From NCBI GenBank assembly GCA_002928875.1, contig PERO01000004.1, forward strand, positions 1 through 64,000: a DNA stretch of 64,000 nt. Reading direction: 5' to 3'. The notes below the pieces were generated by a model, which worked only from the letters and a program-made list of their open reading frames with translations, made no database searches and was not told the origin of the DNA. Source of the stretch: Methylobacterium sp. (lineage in GTDB: Bacteria > Pseudomonadota > Alphaproteobacteria > Rhizobiales > Beijerinckiaceae). Below are positions 16,901-25,403 of the stretch, one piece after another. The translations under genes were made by a program, and so were the position numbers. The number at the start of each line of letters is the position of its first letter. Position 1 is the first letter of the stretch.

Positions 16901-17416
16901 ATGAACCGTCTCGTTCACCGCGCGCGACGCATGGCGCTGGACATTGCCGCGCTCATGCTGGGCGGGCTCTTTCTCGTCTTCCTCATCCAGATCGGGGCGC
17001 GTTATCTCTTCAACGCGCCCTTGCTCTGGACATTGGAGGCCTGCCTCACGCTCTGGCTCTGGGTGGTGTTCTGGGGAGCGGCCTTCGTGCTGACCGAGAA
17101 GGACCATGTGCGCTTCGACGTGCTCTACGATTCCGTGGGCAAGCGCGCGCGCCGCGTCTTCGCGCTTGTCTCGGCCATCGCGATTGCCGCGGGCTTTCTC
17201 GCGGCCCTGCCGGCGACCTGGAGCTATATCGACTTCTATCAGATCAAGCGCAGCGCGGTGCTGGCGATCCGGCTCGATATCGTTTTCTCGATCTACGGCC
17301 TCTTCGCGCTGGTCATCGTGCTGCGCTACCTCTGGCGCGCCTGGCTGCTGATGCGCGGCACCGATCCGGATGTGCTCGATGATCGCGCGGCGCAGGACGG
17401 GTATCACGTGCAATGA
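16901..17416 (+). CDS. TRAP transporter small permease (DctQ family)
   Basis: 171-residue four-helix membrane subunit. The first hydrophobic stretch is LDIAALMLGGLFLVFLIQIG, followed by ARYLFNAPLLWTLEACLTLW, a variant of the DctQ RY.f....l.w..E motif, and by LTEKDHVRFDVLYDS between helices 2 and 3. GGGGAG precedes the ATG by 7 bases. It overlaps the large-permease gene by four bases. Pairs with the binding protein upstream. Confidence 0.9.
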   Translation: MNRLVHRARRMALDIAALMLGGLFLVFLIQIGARYLFNAPLLWTLEACLTLWLWVVFWGAAFVLTEKDHVRFDVLYDSVGKRARRVFALVSAIAIAAGFLAALPATWSYIDFYQIKRSAVLAIRLDIVFSIYGLFALVIVLRYLWRAWLLMRGTDPDVLDDRAAQDGYHVQ

Positions 17417-18711
17417 GCCTGGCCCTCCTCTGCTGCCTGTCGGCCCTCATCGCGCTCGCCACCATCGGCGCGCCGATTCCCTATGCGATGATCCTCTCGG
17501 CAATCGTCTATCTCGCGGTGAAGGGGCAGGATCTGGGGCTTGCCGCCGAGCAGATCATCCAGGGGCTCTACGACAGCTTCGTCATCCTCGCGATTCCGCT
17601 CTTCATCGTGGCGGCGAATTTCATGAATGCCGGCTCGATCTCCGATCGGCTCACGGCCTTCTGCCTCGCGCTGGTGGGAAGGATGCGCGGCGGGCTCGGC
17701 CATGTGAACGTGGTGCTGAGCCTGATCTTCGCGGGCATGTCCGGCTCGGCCGTGGCCGATATCGTCGGCACCGGCAAGATGCAGATCGCCATGATGATCA
17801 AGGACAACCGCTACCCCCTGGGCTATGCGGCGGCGATCACCGCGGCAACCTCGGTGATCGGGCCGATCATTCCGCCCTCGATCCCCATGGTGCTCTATTC
17901 CATCGTGTCGGATGCCTCGATCGGCTACCTGTTCCTCGGCGGCGTGGTGCCCGGCCTGATGATGACCGGAGCGATGATGGCGCTGAATTCCTATTCGGCG
18001 CGCAGGCTCAATGTGCCGCTCGAGGAGCCGGTGCCGCTGCGCGCCATTCCCGGCATCACGTTCCGCGCCTTCCCGGCGCTCATGATGCCGGTCATCCTGC
18101 TCGGCGGCATCTATGGCGGGGCGACCACGCCGACCGAAGCCGCTGCCATCGCGGCGGCCTATGCCTTCCTCGTGGCGGCCGTCTTCTACCGCGCGCTGAA
18201 CTTCGCGGCCGTGCGGTCCGTGATGCATGACAGCGTGCGCTCCAGCGCCTCGGTCGGCCTCATCATCGGCTCGGCGCTGATCTTCAACTACATCGTCGCG
18301 AGCGAGAACATTCCGGCGCAGGTCTCGGCGCTGATGAAGGGCGTGGAGATTTCCCCGCTCATGTTCCTGTTGATGCTGAACGTGCTGTTTCTGGTGCTCG
18401 GCTGCATTCTCGATGCCGCAACGATCATCCTCGTCATCCTGCCGGTGTTCATCCCCACCGTGAAGGCGCTGGGCATCGATCTCGTGCATTTCGGCGTGGT
18501 GGCCGTGGTGAATTGCATGATCGGGCTCATCACCCCGCCCTATGGCGTGGTTCTGTTCGTGCTGAACGCGATCACCGGCATCCCGCTGAAGACGATCATC
18601 GACGCCATCTGGCCCTGGGTGATCATCCTCATCGCCACCCTGCTCGTGATGACCATCTTCCCCGAGACGGTGCTCTGGTTGCCGCGGCAGTTCGGCTATC
18701 AGGGCAGCTGA
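17413..18711 (+). CDS. TRAP transporter large permease (DctM family)
   Basis: 432-residue membrane subunit. Landmarks are SFVILAIPLFIVAANFMNAG, GMSGSAVADIVGTGKMQIAM, SVIGPIIPPSIPMVLYSIV, GGIYGGATTPTEAAAIAAAY and NCMIGLITPPYGVVLFVLN. It ends 6 bases from the convergent RpiR gene, leaving no room for a separate terminator between them. Last gene of the putative acid-sugar island. Confidence 0.92.
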   Translation: MSLALLCCLSALIALATIGAPIPYAMILSAIVYLAVKGQDLGLAAEQIIQGLYDSFVILAIPLFIVAANFMNAGSISDRLTAFCLALVGRMRGGLGHVNVVLSLIFAGMSGSAVADIVGTGKMQIAMMIKDNRYPLGYAAAITAATSVIGPIIPPSIPMVLYSIVSDASIGYLFLGGVVPGLMMTGAMMALNSYSARRLNVPLEEPVPLRAIPGITFRAFPALMMPVILLGGIYGGATTPTEAAAIAAAYAFLVAAVFYRALNFAAVRSVMHDSVRSSASVGLIIGSALIFNYIVASENIPAQVSALMKGVEISPLMFLLMLNVLFLVLGCILDAATIILVILPVFIPTVKALGIDLVHFGVVAVVNCMIGLITPPYGVVLFVLNAITGIPLKTIIDAIWPWVIILIATLLVMTIFPETVLWLPRQFGYQGS

Positions 18712-18717
18712 ACCGGC

Positions 18718-19632
18718 TCATCCGTCCTTCAGCAGGTAGCTCTCGATGGCCTGCGTGAGGGAGGCAGCCTTCTCGACATTCTCGGGATCGGACAGCATCA
18801 CGGCCGCAACGAGCGTCTCGGCCAGCGCGATGGCCGCGACCATGCTGCTCGAGAGCACCGGGTGTTCCGCCGGCGCCATCAGCACCTCGTCGGAAAGCGG
18901 CATCAGCGGCGAGGCGGGGCTGTCCGTGATCACGACGATCCCCGCACCGCGATCCTTCGCATATTGCGCAAGCCGCACCACGTCGCTCGCATAGCGGGGG
19001 AAGGTGATGGCAATCAGCAGGTCTTCCGGCCCGATTCCCATCAGGCGGCCGGCGGCGACTTCCGTGCCGCCATATTCCACCACCGCCGTCACCGAGGCGA
19101 GGAAGGGCTGCAGCCCCAGCACCAGCAGCGCCGAGACATGGGCGGAAAGCCCGAACCCGAGAACATGCACATGGCGCGCGGCGCGTAGGCGGGCGGCGAT
19201 GCGCCCGATCGTCGCAGCACTGCCCGGCGCATCGATCCGCTCGATCTGCCGGCCGACCAAGGCCAGCATTTCCAGGCTGCGCCCGCCGCCAAATTCCCCC
19301 TTGAATTGCTCGCCCTGCAGCTGCTCCCGCAATTTGGCAACCGGATCCATCAGGATCTGCACCAGCCCGGCCACGCCGTTGCGCATCTCGCTGAAGCCGC
19401 CAAAGCCCAGTTCGCGGGCGAAACGGCTGATGGTGGGCGCGGATATCCCGGTTGCACGCGCGAGATCCTCGATCGTCATCGCCGAGACGCGGATGGGGTT
19501 GCGCAGGATGAAATCCGCAAGCTGCTTCTGCGAGGCCGAGCCGTTGCGGTGCAGGTGCTCGACGCGTTTCCCCAGCGCCGTCCCGGTGAACGAATCCAGC
19601 GGCCGCGCCGTGTGTGATGTCATTTTTTTCAT
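18718..19632 (-). CDS. RpiR/MurR family transcriptional regulator
   Basis: 304-residue regulator with an N-terminal RpiR helix-turn-helix domain (SQKQLADFILRNPIRVSAMT, then IEDLARATGISAPTISRFAR) and a C-terminal SIS domain (residues about 130-270; VHVLGFGLSAHVSALLVLGL and LLIAITFPRYASDVVRLAQY). SIS domains bind phosphosugars in many members, but RpiR proteins with amino-acid operons exist. GTG at 19635, ATG at 19632 and ATG at 19623 are all possible starts; 19632 best fits an AAGAG ribosome site. It is divergent from the amino-acid ABC operon across 72 bases and is the likely regulator of it. Confidence 0.87.
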   Translation of the reverse strand: MKKMTSHTARPLDSFTGTALGKRVEHLHRNGSASQKQLADFILRNPIRVSAMTIEDLARATGISAPTISRFARELGFGGFSEMRNGVAGLVQILMDPVAKLREQLQGEQFKGEFGGGRSLEMLALVGRQIERIDAPGSAATIGRIAARLRAARHVHVLGFGLSAHVSALLVLGLQPFLASVTAVVEYGGTEVAAGRLMGIGPEDLLIAITFPRYASDVVRLAQYAKDRGAGIVVITDSPASPLMPLSDEVLMAPAEHPVLSSSMVAAIALAETLVAAVMLSDPENVEKAASLTQAIESYLLKDG

Positions 19633-19644
19633 CACTTGCTCTTT

Positions 19645-19660
19645 TGAAAATTATCGTTCA
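19645..19660. promoter_or_regulatory. Candidate operator in the RpiR / ABC divergent gap
   Basis: TGAA-N8-TTCA forms a short inverted repeat in the AT-rich 72-base gap between the RpiR gene and the binding-protein gene. RpiR-family operators are often GAAA/TTTC-type inverted repeats, so this is a reasonable but unproven site. The gap must hold both promoters. Confidence 0.4.
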
Positions 19661-19704
19661 TGTTCGCATGATCCGGCGTCAAACAAAAGGGAAGGATCGC
19701 TGAT

Positions 19705-20469
19705 ATGCGCAGGTTTATTTCGGCTGCGGCCGTAGTTCTGGGCCTCATGGCCCCCGCCTTTGCTCAAAATGCCCTGCGTGTCGGCGTGGAGGGGAATTAT
19801 CCGCCCTTCTCGCAGATCTCGCCGGACGGGAAGCTCTCGGGTTTCGACATCGACATCGCCAACGCGGTCTGTGCCGAGCTGAAGATGACCTGCACGCTCG
19901 TGCAGCAGGAATGGGACGGCATGATCCCGGCGCTGAACGCCAAGAAGTTCGACATGATCGTCGCGTCGATGACGATCACCGAGGAGCGCAAGAAGGCGGT
20001 CGATTTCTCCGACCCCTATTATGACGTTCCCTCGCGCTGGGTGGGCAAGAAGGGCGCTTTTACCGAAGCGACCCCGGCTTCGCTGAAGGGCAAGAAGATC
20101 ATTGTTCTGCGCAACTCGCCGCGCGCGAAATACGTGCAGGACAACTTCAAGGACAGCGAAGTGCTGCTCGTCGCCAAGGAGACCGAGGTTTATCTCGAAC
20201 TCGCGGCCGGCCGCGGCGATATCGGCTTCGGCTCGTCGGTCGTGTCGGGCGAGGCGTTCCTGAAGAAGCCGGAAGGCGCGAACTTCCAGCAGGTCGGCGC
20301 ACCGGTCAATCTCGGCGGCGGTGGCGGCGGCGTGGGCATTGCCATCCGCAAGGATGACGCGGCCCTGCGCGACAAGGTGAATGCGGCGCTGAAGACCATC
20401 CGTGCCAACGGCACCTACAAGAAGCTCGCCGACAAGTATTTCGACTTCGACATTTCCGGCGGCGCCTGA
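19705..20469 (+). CDS. Amino-acid ABC transporter periplasmic binding protein (family 3)
   Basis: 254-residue receptor of the polar amino-acid type. Signal peptide MRRFISAAAVVLGLMAPAFA is visible, with cleavage before QNALRVG. Family hallmarks are GVEGNYPPFSQISPDGKLSG, FDIDIANAVCAELKMTC, DMIVASMTITEERKKAVDFS and the later LAAGRGDIGFGSSVV. A run of six Gly (NLGGGGGGVGIAIRK) occurs where relatives have a shorter glycine turn. The overall pattern is closest to Lys/Arg/Orn/His-binding proteins. First gene of the operon under probable RpiR control. Confidence 0.92.
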   Translation: MRRFISAAAVVLGLMAPAFAQNALRVGVEGNYPPFSQISPDGKLSGFDIDIANAVCAELKMTCTLVQQEWDGMIPALNAKKFDMIVASMTITEERKKAVDFSDPYYDVPSRWVGKKGAFTEATPASLKGKKIIVLRNSPRAKYVQDNFKDSEVLLVAKETEVYLELAAGRGDIGFGSSVVSGEAFLKKPEGANFQQVGAPVNLGGGGGGVGIAIRKDDAALRDKVNAALKTIRANGTYKKLADKYFDFDISGGA

Positions 20470-20484
20470 TCCGCCCCGTTTCGA

Positions 20485-20516
20485 GCCCGGTGCGCCCCGA
20501 TGCGCGCCGGGCTTTT
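20485..20516 (+). terminator. Rho-independent (attenuating) terminator inside the ABC operon
   Basis: GCCCGGTGCGC pairs with GCGCGCCGGGC (11 bp including one G-U pair) around a 6-base loop and is followed by TTTT at 20513-20516. It sits 15 bases after the binding-protein stop and 49 bases before the permease start. It most likely lets only a fraction of transcripts continue, keeping the receptor in excess. Confidence 0.82.
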
Positions 20517-20564
20517 CATTGTCACCGTATTCCAGGTCCTCTTTCCTGAACCCAGGACCGCGCC

Positions 20565-21254
20565 ATGCTGCACGGCTATCTCCCCGCGATTCTCGGCGGT
20601 CTGGGCTCGACGCTCAGCGTCGCCGGCACCTCCCTCGCCATTGCCTGCCTGTTCGGCCTGTTGGGTGCGGCGGCGAAGCTCTCGGACTCCCCGATCGCGC
20701 GGGGCATCGCGCAGACCTATACGACGCTCATTCGCGGCGTGCCGGAACTCGTGCTGATGCTGCTGCTGTTCTATGGCGGGCAGATCGCGCTCAACGCCCT
20801 CGCCGACCGGATGGGCTGGGGCTATATCGACATCAACCCGTTCGCGGCCGGCACGCTGGTGATGGGCTTCATCTTCGGCGCGTTCCTCACGGAAACCTTC
20901 CGTGGCGCCATCCTCGCGATCCCGCGCGGGCAGATCGAGGCCGCGCAGGCCTTCGGCATGACCCGCGGGCAGGTGATGCGGCGGATCACCCTGCCGCAGA
21001 TGGTGCGCCACGCGCTGCCGGGCTTCACGAATTCCTGGCTGGTGATGCTGAAGGCGAGCGCGCTCGTCTCCATCATCGGGCTCGATGACATGGTGCACCG
21101 CGCGAACCTCGCGGCGGCGGCCACGCGCAAGCCCTTCACCTTCTACGCCACGATTGCGCTGATCTATCTCGCGCTGACGACAATCTCGATCCTGGCGCTC
21201 GGCTATCTCGAACGGCGCTATTCCCACGGCGTGCGAAAGGTCGATTTCCGATGA
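20565..21254 (+). CDS. Amino-acid ABC transporter permease (HisQ-like)
   Basis: 229-residue permease with the HisM/HisQ/GlnP architecture. MLHGYLPAILGGLGSTLSVA begins the first helix, TYTTLIRGVPELVLMLLLFY is the conserved periplasmic/helix segment, and the coupling EAA loop is IEAAQAFGMTRGQVMRRITL. It overlaps the next permease gene by four bases (ATGA at 21251). Forms a heterodimeric channel with that protein. Confidence 0.9.
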   Translation: MLHGYLPAILGGLGSTLSVAGTSLAIACLFGLLGAAAKLSDSPIARGIAQTYTTLIRGVPELVLMLLLFYGGQIALNALADRMGWGYIDINPFAAGTLVMGFIFGAFLTETFRGAILAIPRGQIEAAQAFGMTRGQVMRRITLPQMVRHALPGFTNSWLVMLKASALVSIIGLDDMVHRANLAAAATRKPFTFYATIALIYLALTTISILALGYLERRYSHGVRKVDFR

Positions 21255-21955
21255 TCGACTTCAGCATCATTGCCGAGACATGGCCGCAATTCCTGAAGGG
21301 CCTGCAGGTCACGCTGCTGCTGCTGGTGATCGCCTGCGCGAGCGGCTTCGTGCTCTCGGTGCCACTCGCGGTGGCGCGCGTCTCGCCGCGCCGCTGGCTG
21401 TCCGGCCCGGTCTGGCTCTTCACCTATGTGCTGCGCGGCACGCCGCTACTGGTGCAGATGTTCATGGTCTATCACGGGCTCGCGCAGTTCGAGGCCTTCC
21501 GCGAGAGCTTCGCGTGGGTCGCCTTCAAGAACCCGTGGTTCTGCGCCTGGCTCGTCTTCACGCTGAACACTACTGCCTACACGACCGAGATCTTCGCCGG
21601 CGCGCTGCGGGCCACGCCCTCGGGCGAGCTCGAGGCCGCCCGCAGCCTCGGCATGACGGAAGGGGCGATCTACCGGCGCATCCTGCTGCCCGGCGCCCTC
21701 AGGCGCGCCTTGCCGCAATATGGCAACGAGGTGGTGCTGATGATGCACGCCACCGCGATCGCCAGCACGGTGACGCTGGTGGAAGTGACCCGCGTGGCGC
21801 GGGACATCTACTACAACCACCTTTCGGCGACGGAATCCTTCGGGGTCGCCGCGCTCATCTATTTCGTCCTCACCTTCAGCCTCGCGGGGCTCTTCAAGCT
21901 CATCGAGCGCCGGTATCTCCGGCATCTCCGCCCCACCGCCGCAGGAGTGGCCTGA
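21251..21955 (+). CDS. Amino-acid ABC transporter permease (HisM-like)
   Basis: 234-residue permease. Hallmarks are FTYVLRGTPLLVQMFMVYHG, NTTAYTTEIFAGALRATPSG and the coupling loop LEAARSLGMTEGAIYRRILL. The SATESFGVAALIYFVLTFSL segment and the closing ERRYLRHLRP are typical of HisM. One base separates its stop from the deacylase ATG. Confidence 0.9.
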   Translation: MIDFSIIAETWPQFLKGLQVTLLLLVIACASGFVLSVPLAVARVSPRRWLSGPVWLFTYVLRGTPLLVQMFMVYHGLAQFEAFRESFAWVAFKNPWFCAWLVFTLNTTAYTTEIFAGALRATPSGELEAARSLGMTEGAIYRRILLPGALRRALPQYGNEVVLMMHATAIASTVTLVEVTRVARDIYYNHLSATESFGVAALIYFVLTFSLAGLFKLIERRYLRHLRPTAAGVA

Positions 21956-21956
21956 C

Positions 21957-23072
21957 ATGAAGACCGAGATCATCGCCATCGAAGGCACCACGCCGGGCAC
22001 GCGGATCGAGCTCGTGGCGCTGCATTTCGGCGAGGCCGGCTCGGGCCCGAAAGCCTATATCCAGGCGGGCCTGCACGCGAACGAGGCACCCGGCCTGCTC
22101 GCGGCGCATCACCTGCGTGAGCGGCTGACCGCGCTCGAGGCCGCAGGCGGCATCACCGGCGAGATCGTGCTCGTGCCGGCGGCGAACCCGCTCGGCTTCG
22201 CGCAACACGTGCAGGGCAGCCATCACGGCCGCTTCGCGCTGGGCGATGGCATTAATTTCAACCGCAACTTCCCCTTCCTGGTGGATATCGTGGCCGAGCG
22301 TGCGGGGCACGCGCTGGGTCACGATGCCGCGCGCAATCGGGACGTCATTCGTGCCGCATTGCGCGCGGCGATCTCCCAGGTTCCGTGCATCCGCCCGGCA
22401 GAATACCTGAAGCGGGGCCTGCTCTCGCTGGCGATCGATGCGGATACCGTGCTCGACCTGCATTGCGACGGCGAGGCGGAGATGCATCTCTACACTTTGC
22501 CGTCGCAGGCCGAGGCGTTTCAGCCCCTGTCGCGGCTGCTCGGCGCGCGCGCCGTGCTGACCAGCACTGAATCCGGCGATTATCCGTTCGACGAAGCCAT
22601 TTCGCGCCTTTGGGTGGAACTCGCCCGGCGCTTCCCTGACAGGCCGGTTCCCGAGGCGTCCATCGCCTGCACCGTGGAATTGCGCGGCGAGGCCGATGTG
22701 GGCCATGGCCTCGCGGCGGCCGATGCCGAGGCGATCATCGGCTTCCTCGCCGCGCGTGGGCATCTCGCGAACGCGCCGCAGGCCCTGCCGCCGGCGCTTT
22801 GCGAGCCGACGCCGCTCGAAGGCACCGAGGCGCTCTCCGCGCCGATGGCCGGGCTGATCGTCTACCACCGGCAGGTGGGCGACTGGATCAGCACCGGCGA
22901 TATCGTTGTCGAGATCGTTGACCCGATGGACGGTCACGTCGTGCCGGTCCGGGCCACCACCGAGGGCCGCCTGTTCGCCCGCGCGGGCGATCGTTTCGCC
23001 TATGCCGGCAAGCGGCTCGGCAAGATCGCCGGCAAGATCCCCTTCCGAACCGGAAAGCTCCTGAGCCCATGA
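21957..23072 (+). CDS. M14-family deacylase (succinylglutamate desuccinylase/aspartoacylase type)
   Basis: 371-residue zinc hydrolase of the AstE/aspartoacylase group, which removes acyl groups from N-acyl amino acids. Zinc ligands are visible as H40 and E43 in [10 protein letters not shown] and H169 in [22 protein letters not shown] supplies the substrate-binding Arg. The C-terminal part (residues about 285-350, [20 protein letters not shown] then [14 protein letters not shown]) folds in relatives into a lipoyl-like beta-barrel cap. It lies inside an amino-acid ABC operon between the permeases and the ATPase, overlapping the ATPase start, so it probably acts on the imported compound, for example an N-acylated amino acid. 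DoeB-type acetyl-diaminobutyrate deacetylase is an alternative, but no other ectoine genes are present. Confidence 0.83.
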   Translation: MKTEIIAIEGTTPGTRIELVALHFGEAGSGPKAYIQAGLHANEAPGLLAAHHLRERLTALEAAGGITGEIVLVPAANPLGFAQHVQGSHHGRFALGDGINFNRNFPFLVDIVAERAGHALGHDAARNRDVIRAALRAAISQVPCIRPAEYLKRGLLSLAIDADTVLDLHCDGEAEMHLYTLPSQAEAFQPLSRLLGARAVLTSTESGDYPFDEAISRLWVELARRFPDRPVPEASIACTVELRGEADVGHGLAAADAEAIIGFLAARGHLANAPQALPPALCEPTPLEGTEALSAPMAGLIVYHRQVGDWISTGDIVVEIVDPMDGHVVPVRATTEGRLFARAGDRFAYAGKRLGKIAGKIPFRTGKLLSP

Positions 23073-23884
23073 TGTCCGCTCCCGTTCCGAACCAGCCGGA
23101 TTCCCGCTCCGGAACCGCGCCCGTCGCGCTCGCCGCCCGTGGCATCCGCAAGCGCTTCGGCGCCGTGGAAGTCCTCAAGGGCCTCACCATCGAGGCGAAG
23201 ACGGGCGACGTGATCTCGATGATCGGCGCTTCGGGCTCCGGCAAGAGCACGTTCCTGCGCTGCCTGAACCTGCTCGAACGCCCCACGGCCGGCGAGATCG
23301 ATTTTGCCGGCGAAACGCTGCGCCTCGTGCCGGGGCGCGATGGCGATCTCGAAGCCGCCGATGCGAGCCAGCTTCGCCGCCTGCGCAGCGGGGTCGCGAT
23401 GGTGTTCCAGCAATTCAATCTCTGGGCGCACATGACGGCTCTGGAAAACGTCATCGAGGCGCCGATCCAGGTGCAGGGCCTCGCGCGCGCCGAGGCGATT
23501 TCGCGCGCCGAGCATTATCTCGAGCGCGTGGGCGTCGCGCACCGGAAGGATGCCTATCCGGCCTTCCTTTCCGGCGGCGAGCAGCAGCGCGTGGCGATCG
23601 CCCGGGCGCTCGCGATGGAGCCCAAGGTGATGCTGTTCGACGAGCCGACCTCCGCGCTCGATCCGGAACTCGTGGGCGAGGTCTTGCGCGTCATGCGCGG
23701 CCTGGCCGAGGAGGGGCGCACGATGATCGTCGTCACCCACGAGATGAGTTTCGCGCGGGATGTCTCGAACCGTGCGGTCTTCCTGCATCAGGGCCTGATT
23801 GAGGAAGACGGCCAGCCGGCGGACGTGTTCCGGCATCCGAAAAGCCCCCGCCTCGCGGCGTTCCTGCAGAACACGCGCCGCTAG
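23069..23884 (+). CDS. Amino-acid ABC transporter ATPase (HisP/GlnQ-like)
   Basis: 271-residue ATPase. Walker [20 protein letters not shown]-loop [18 protein letters not shown], signature [16 protein letters not shown], Walker [20 protein letters not shown] and the switch His in [13 protein letters not shown] all match the polar amino-acid group. The start lies in ATGATG overlapping the deacylase stop; the in-frame ATG at 23072 is equally possible. Its TAG stop codon (23882-23884) is formed by the first bases of an intergenic repeat. Confidence 0.92.
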   Translation: MMSAPVPNQPDSRSGTAPVALAARGIRKRFGAVEVLKGLTIEAKTGDVISMIGASGSGKSTFLRCLNLLERPTAGEIDFAGETLRLVPGRDGDLEAADASQLRRLRSGVAMVFQQFNLWAHMTALENVIEAPIQVQGLARAEAISRAEHYLERVGVAHRKDAYPAFLSGGEQQRVAIARALAMEPKVMLFDEPTSALDPELVGEVLRVMRGLAEEGRTMIVVTHEMSFARDVSNRAVFLHQGLIEEDGQPADVFRHPKSPRLAAFLQNTRR

Positions 23885-23985
23885 AGCGGTTTCCGATCTG
23901 ACGGAATCGGATCGATCGCCCTATCTCGCTGTTCTGGTGCATGTTCTGATCGCCAACCGGGATCGACCGGACCGGACAAGGCTCT
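23882..23985. repeat. Palindromic intergenic repeat, copy A (degenerate right end)
   Basis: Begins TAGAGCGGTTTCCGATCTGA and continues through GAATC, a GCCAACCGG block and a terminal GCTCT. A second copy with the same start and layout is at 57061-57165. In both cases the first three bases are the stop codon of the upstream gene. The internal left half is an inverted repeat (AGAGCGGT ... ATCGCCCTAT in this copy, better preserved in copy B). The right end here is eroded. Similar TAGAGC-bounded elements are scattered between genes in many Hyphomicrobiales genomes. Confidence 0.72.
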
Positions 23986-24189
23986 CGCCATGTCGGCTGT
24001 CGCGAGGAAACCGGCGGCCCTGCCCGCGCGGCCCGTAGCCGGCATTCGAAAAAGTCTTTCTGTCGACTGCATAAATCGTCGTTTGTCTTTCCTGGCCGGT
24101 TGATCCAACTATTTTGTTCTTCGTAGAAAAGCGGGTGGCCTTCCGGTCAAGCATCTGTATTCTGCGCGCATCACCAGGAGGGCAGCGTC
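23986..24189 (+). promoter_or_regulatory. Upstream region of the RND efflux operon
   Basis: 204 bases without a gene between the repeat and the efflux adaptor gene. The second half is relatively AT-rich (CTATTTTGTTCTTCGTAGAAAA near 24110-24132) and is the likely promoter area. No TetR-type palindrome is evident and no regulator gene is adjacent. CAGGAGGG at 24175-24182 is the ribosome site for the GTG start. Confidence 0.35.
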
Positions 24190-25329
24190 GTGAAAGAAGT
24201 TCAAGGAACCCCCATCGCCCTTGTACTTGCGGCCCTGCTGGCTTCCGGCGCAGAGGCCGTGGCGCAAGGCGCGCCGCCGGTGCAGGTTGCAGCGCCGCTT
24301 TCGCAGACCATCAAGCTCTGGGACGAGTATACCGGCCGTTTCGAGGCCCGCGAGCAAGTGGAGGTGCGCGCCCGCGTCTCCGGTTTCATCGAGAAGATCC
24401 ATTTCCGCGATGGACAGATGGTCAACAAGGGCGACCTGCTCTTCACCATCGACCAGCGTTCCTTCCGGTTCACGGCCGATGCCGCGCAGGCCGAGGTCGA
24501 GCGCGCCAAGGCGCAGGTCGCTCTCGCCGAGAATGAGGTGGAACGCGCCGAGGGGCTGACCCGCAACCAGACCATCACCATGCGCGATCTCGACCAGCGC
24601 AAGGCGAACCTCGCGGGCGCGCGAGCCTCGCTCCAGGGGGCGGAGGCCAATTTCAAGCAGGCCAGCCTGAACCTCGAATGGACCGAGGTTCGCGCGCCGA
24701 TTGCCGGACGCATCTCGGATCGCCGCGTCGATGCAGGCAACCTGATCGTCGGCGGCCAGGGCGCCACCCTGCTCACGAACATCATCAGCGTCGATCCGAT
24801 CAACTTCGTCTTCGAAGCCTCGGAAGCCGATTACATCCGTTACGTGCGACTCGTGCAGAGCGGGACACGGCCCTCGGGGCGCGAAAATCCGCTGCCGGTG
24901 CGCGTCCGTCTCGCGGACGAGAGCGAGTGGAAGCGGGAAGGGCAGATGGAATTCGTCGACAACCAGCTGAATGCCCGCTCCGGCACCATCCGCGGACGGG
25001 CGATCTTCGACAACAGGGACCAGTTCCTCACGCCGGGAACCTTCGGCCGCCTGCAGCTCTATGGCGGCGAGATCAACGCCTTGCTGGTGCCCGATTCGGT
25101 CATCGTCTCCGACCAGACCGTGAAGGTCGTCCTGACCGTCGGCCCCGACAACAAGATCGTTCCGAAGCCGGTGACCCTGGGTCCGATCGTGGATGGCCTG
25201 CGCGTGGTGCGCGCCGGCCTTGCGCCGGAGGACAAGGTGGTCGTGAACGGCCTCGCCAACCCCATGGTGCGGCCTGGCGCCGTGGTGCAGCCGCAACCCG
25301 GCGAGATCAAGCCGCCCGCCCGGCCCTGA
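24190..25329 (+). CDS. RND efflux periplasmic adaptor (membrane fusion protein)
   Basis: 379-residue HlyD/AcrA-type adaptor with a GTG start preceded by CAGGAGGG. A signal peptide is visible (ALVLAALLASGAEAVAQG), without a lipobox. The beta-barrel/lipoyl halves read VRARVSGFIEKIHFRDGQMV and VNKGDLLFTID on one side and LNLEWTEVRAPIAGRISDRR on the other, separated by an alpha-helical hairpin (residues about 100-160, rich in Ala, Glu and Lys). C-terminal membrane-proximal domain ends ANPMVRPGAVVQPQPG. Couples the inner-membrane pump encoded downstream to an outer-membrane channel not present here. Confidence 0.92.
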   Translation: MKEVQGTPIALVLAALLASGAEAVAQGAPPVQVAAPLSQTIKLWDEYTGRFEAREQVEVRARVSGFIEKIHFRDGQMVNKGDLLFTIDQRSFRFTADAAQAEVERAKAQVALAENEVERAEGLTRNQTITMRDLDQRKANLAGARASLQGAEANFKQASLNLEWTEVRAPIAGRISDRRVDAGNLIVGGQGATLLTNIISVDPINFVFEASEADYIRYVRLVQSGTRPSGRENPLPVRVRLADESEWKREGQMEFVDNQLNARSGTIRGRAIFDNRDQFLTPGTFGRLQLYGGEINALLVPDSVIVSDQTVKVVLTVGPDNKIVPKPVTLGPIVDGLRVVRAGLAPEDKVVVNGLANPMVRPGAVVQPQPGEIKPPARP

Positions 25330-25403
25330 CGGCAGACTGGCCTGAATGACCGGCGCGGGTCACCCCGCGCGACGCAGTTCCGATTTCCTCCCCGAGGCGC
25401 GCC

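Noticed and set aside
20316..20345. Run of six Gly codons in the amino-acid receptor, suspected frameshift or assembly error
   Set aside because: The frame is intact on both sides and the flanking family motifs (NLG and VGIAIRK) are in register.
21957..23072. Assigning the deacylase as ectoine-pathway DoeB
   Set aside because: No doeA, eut or ectoine genes are present; the M14 fold alone does not separate DoeB from AstE or aspartoacylase.
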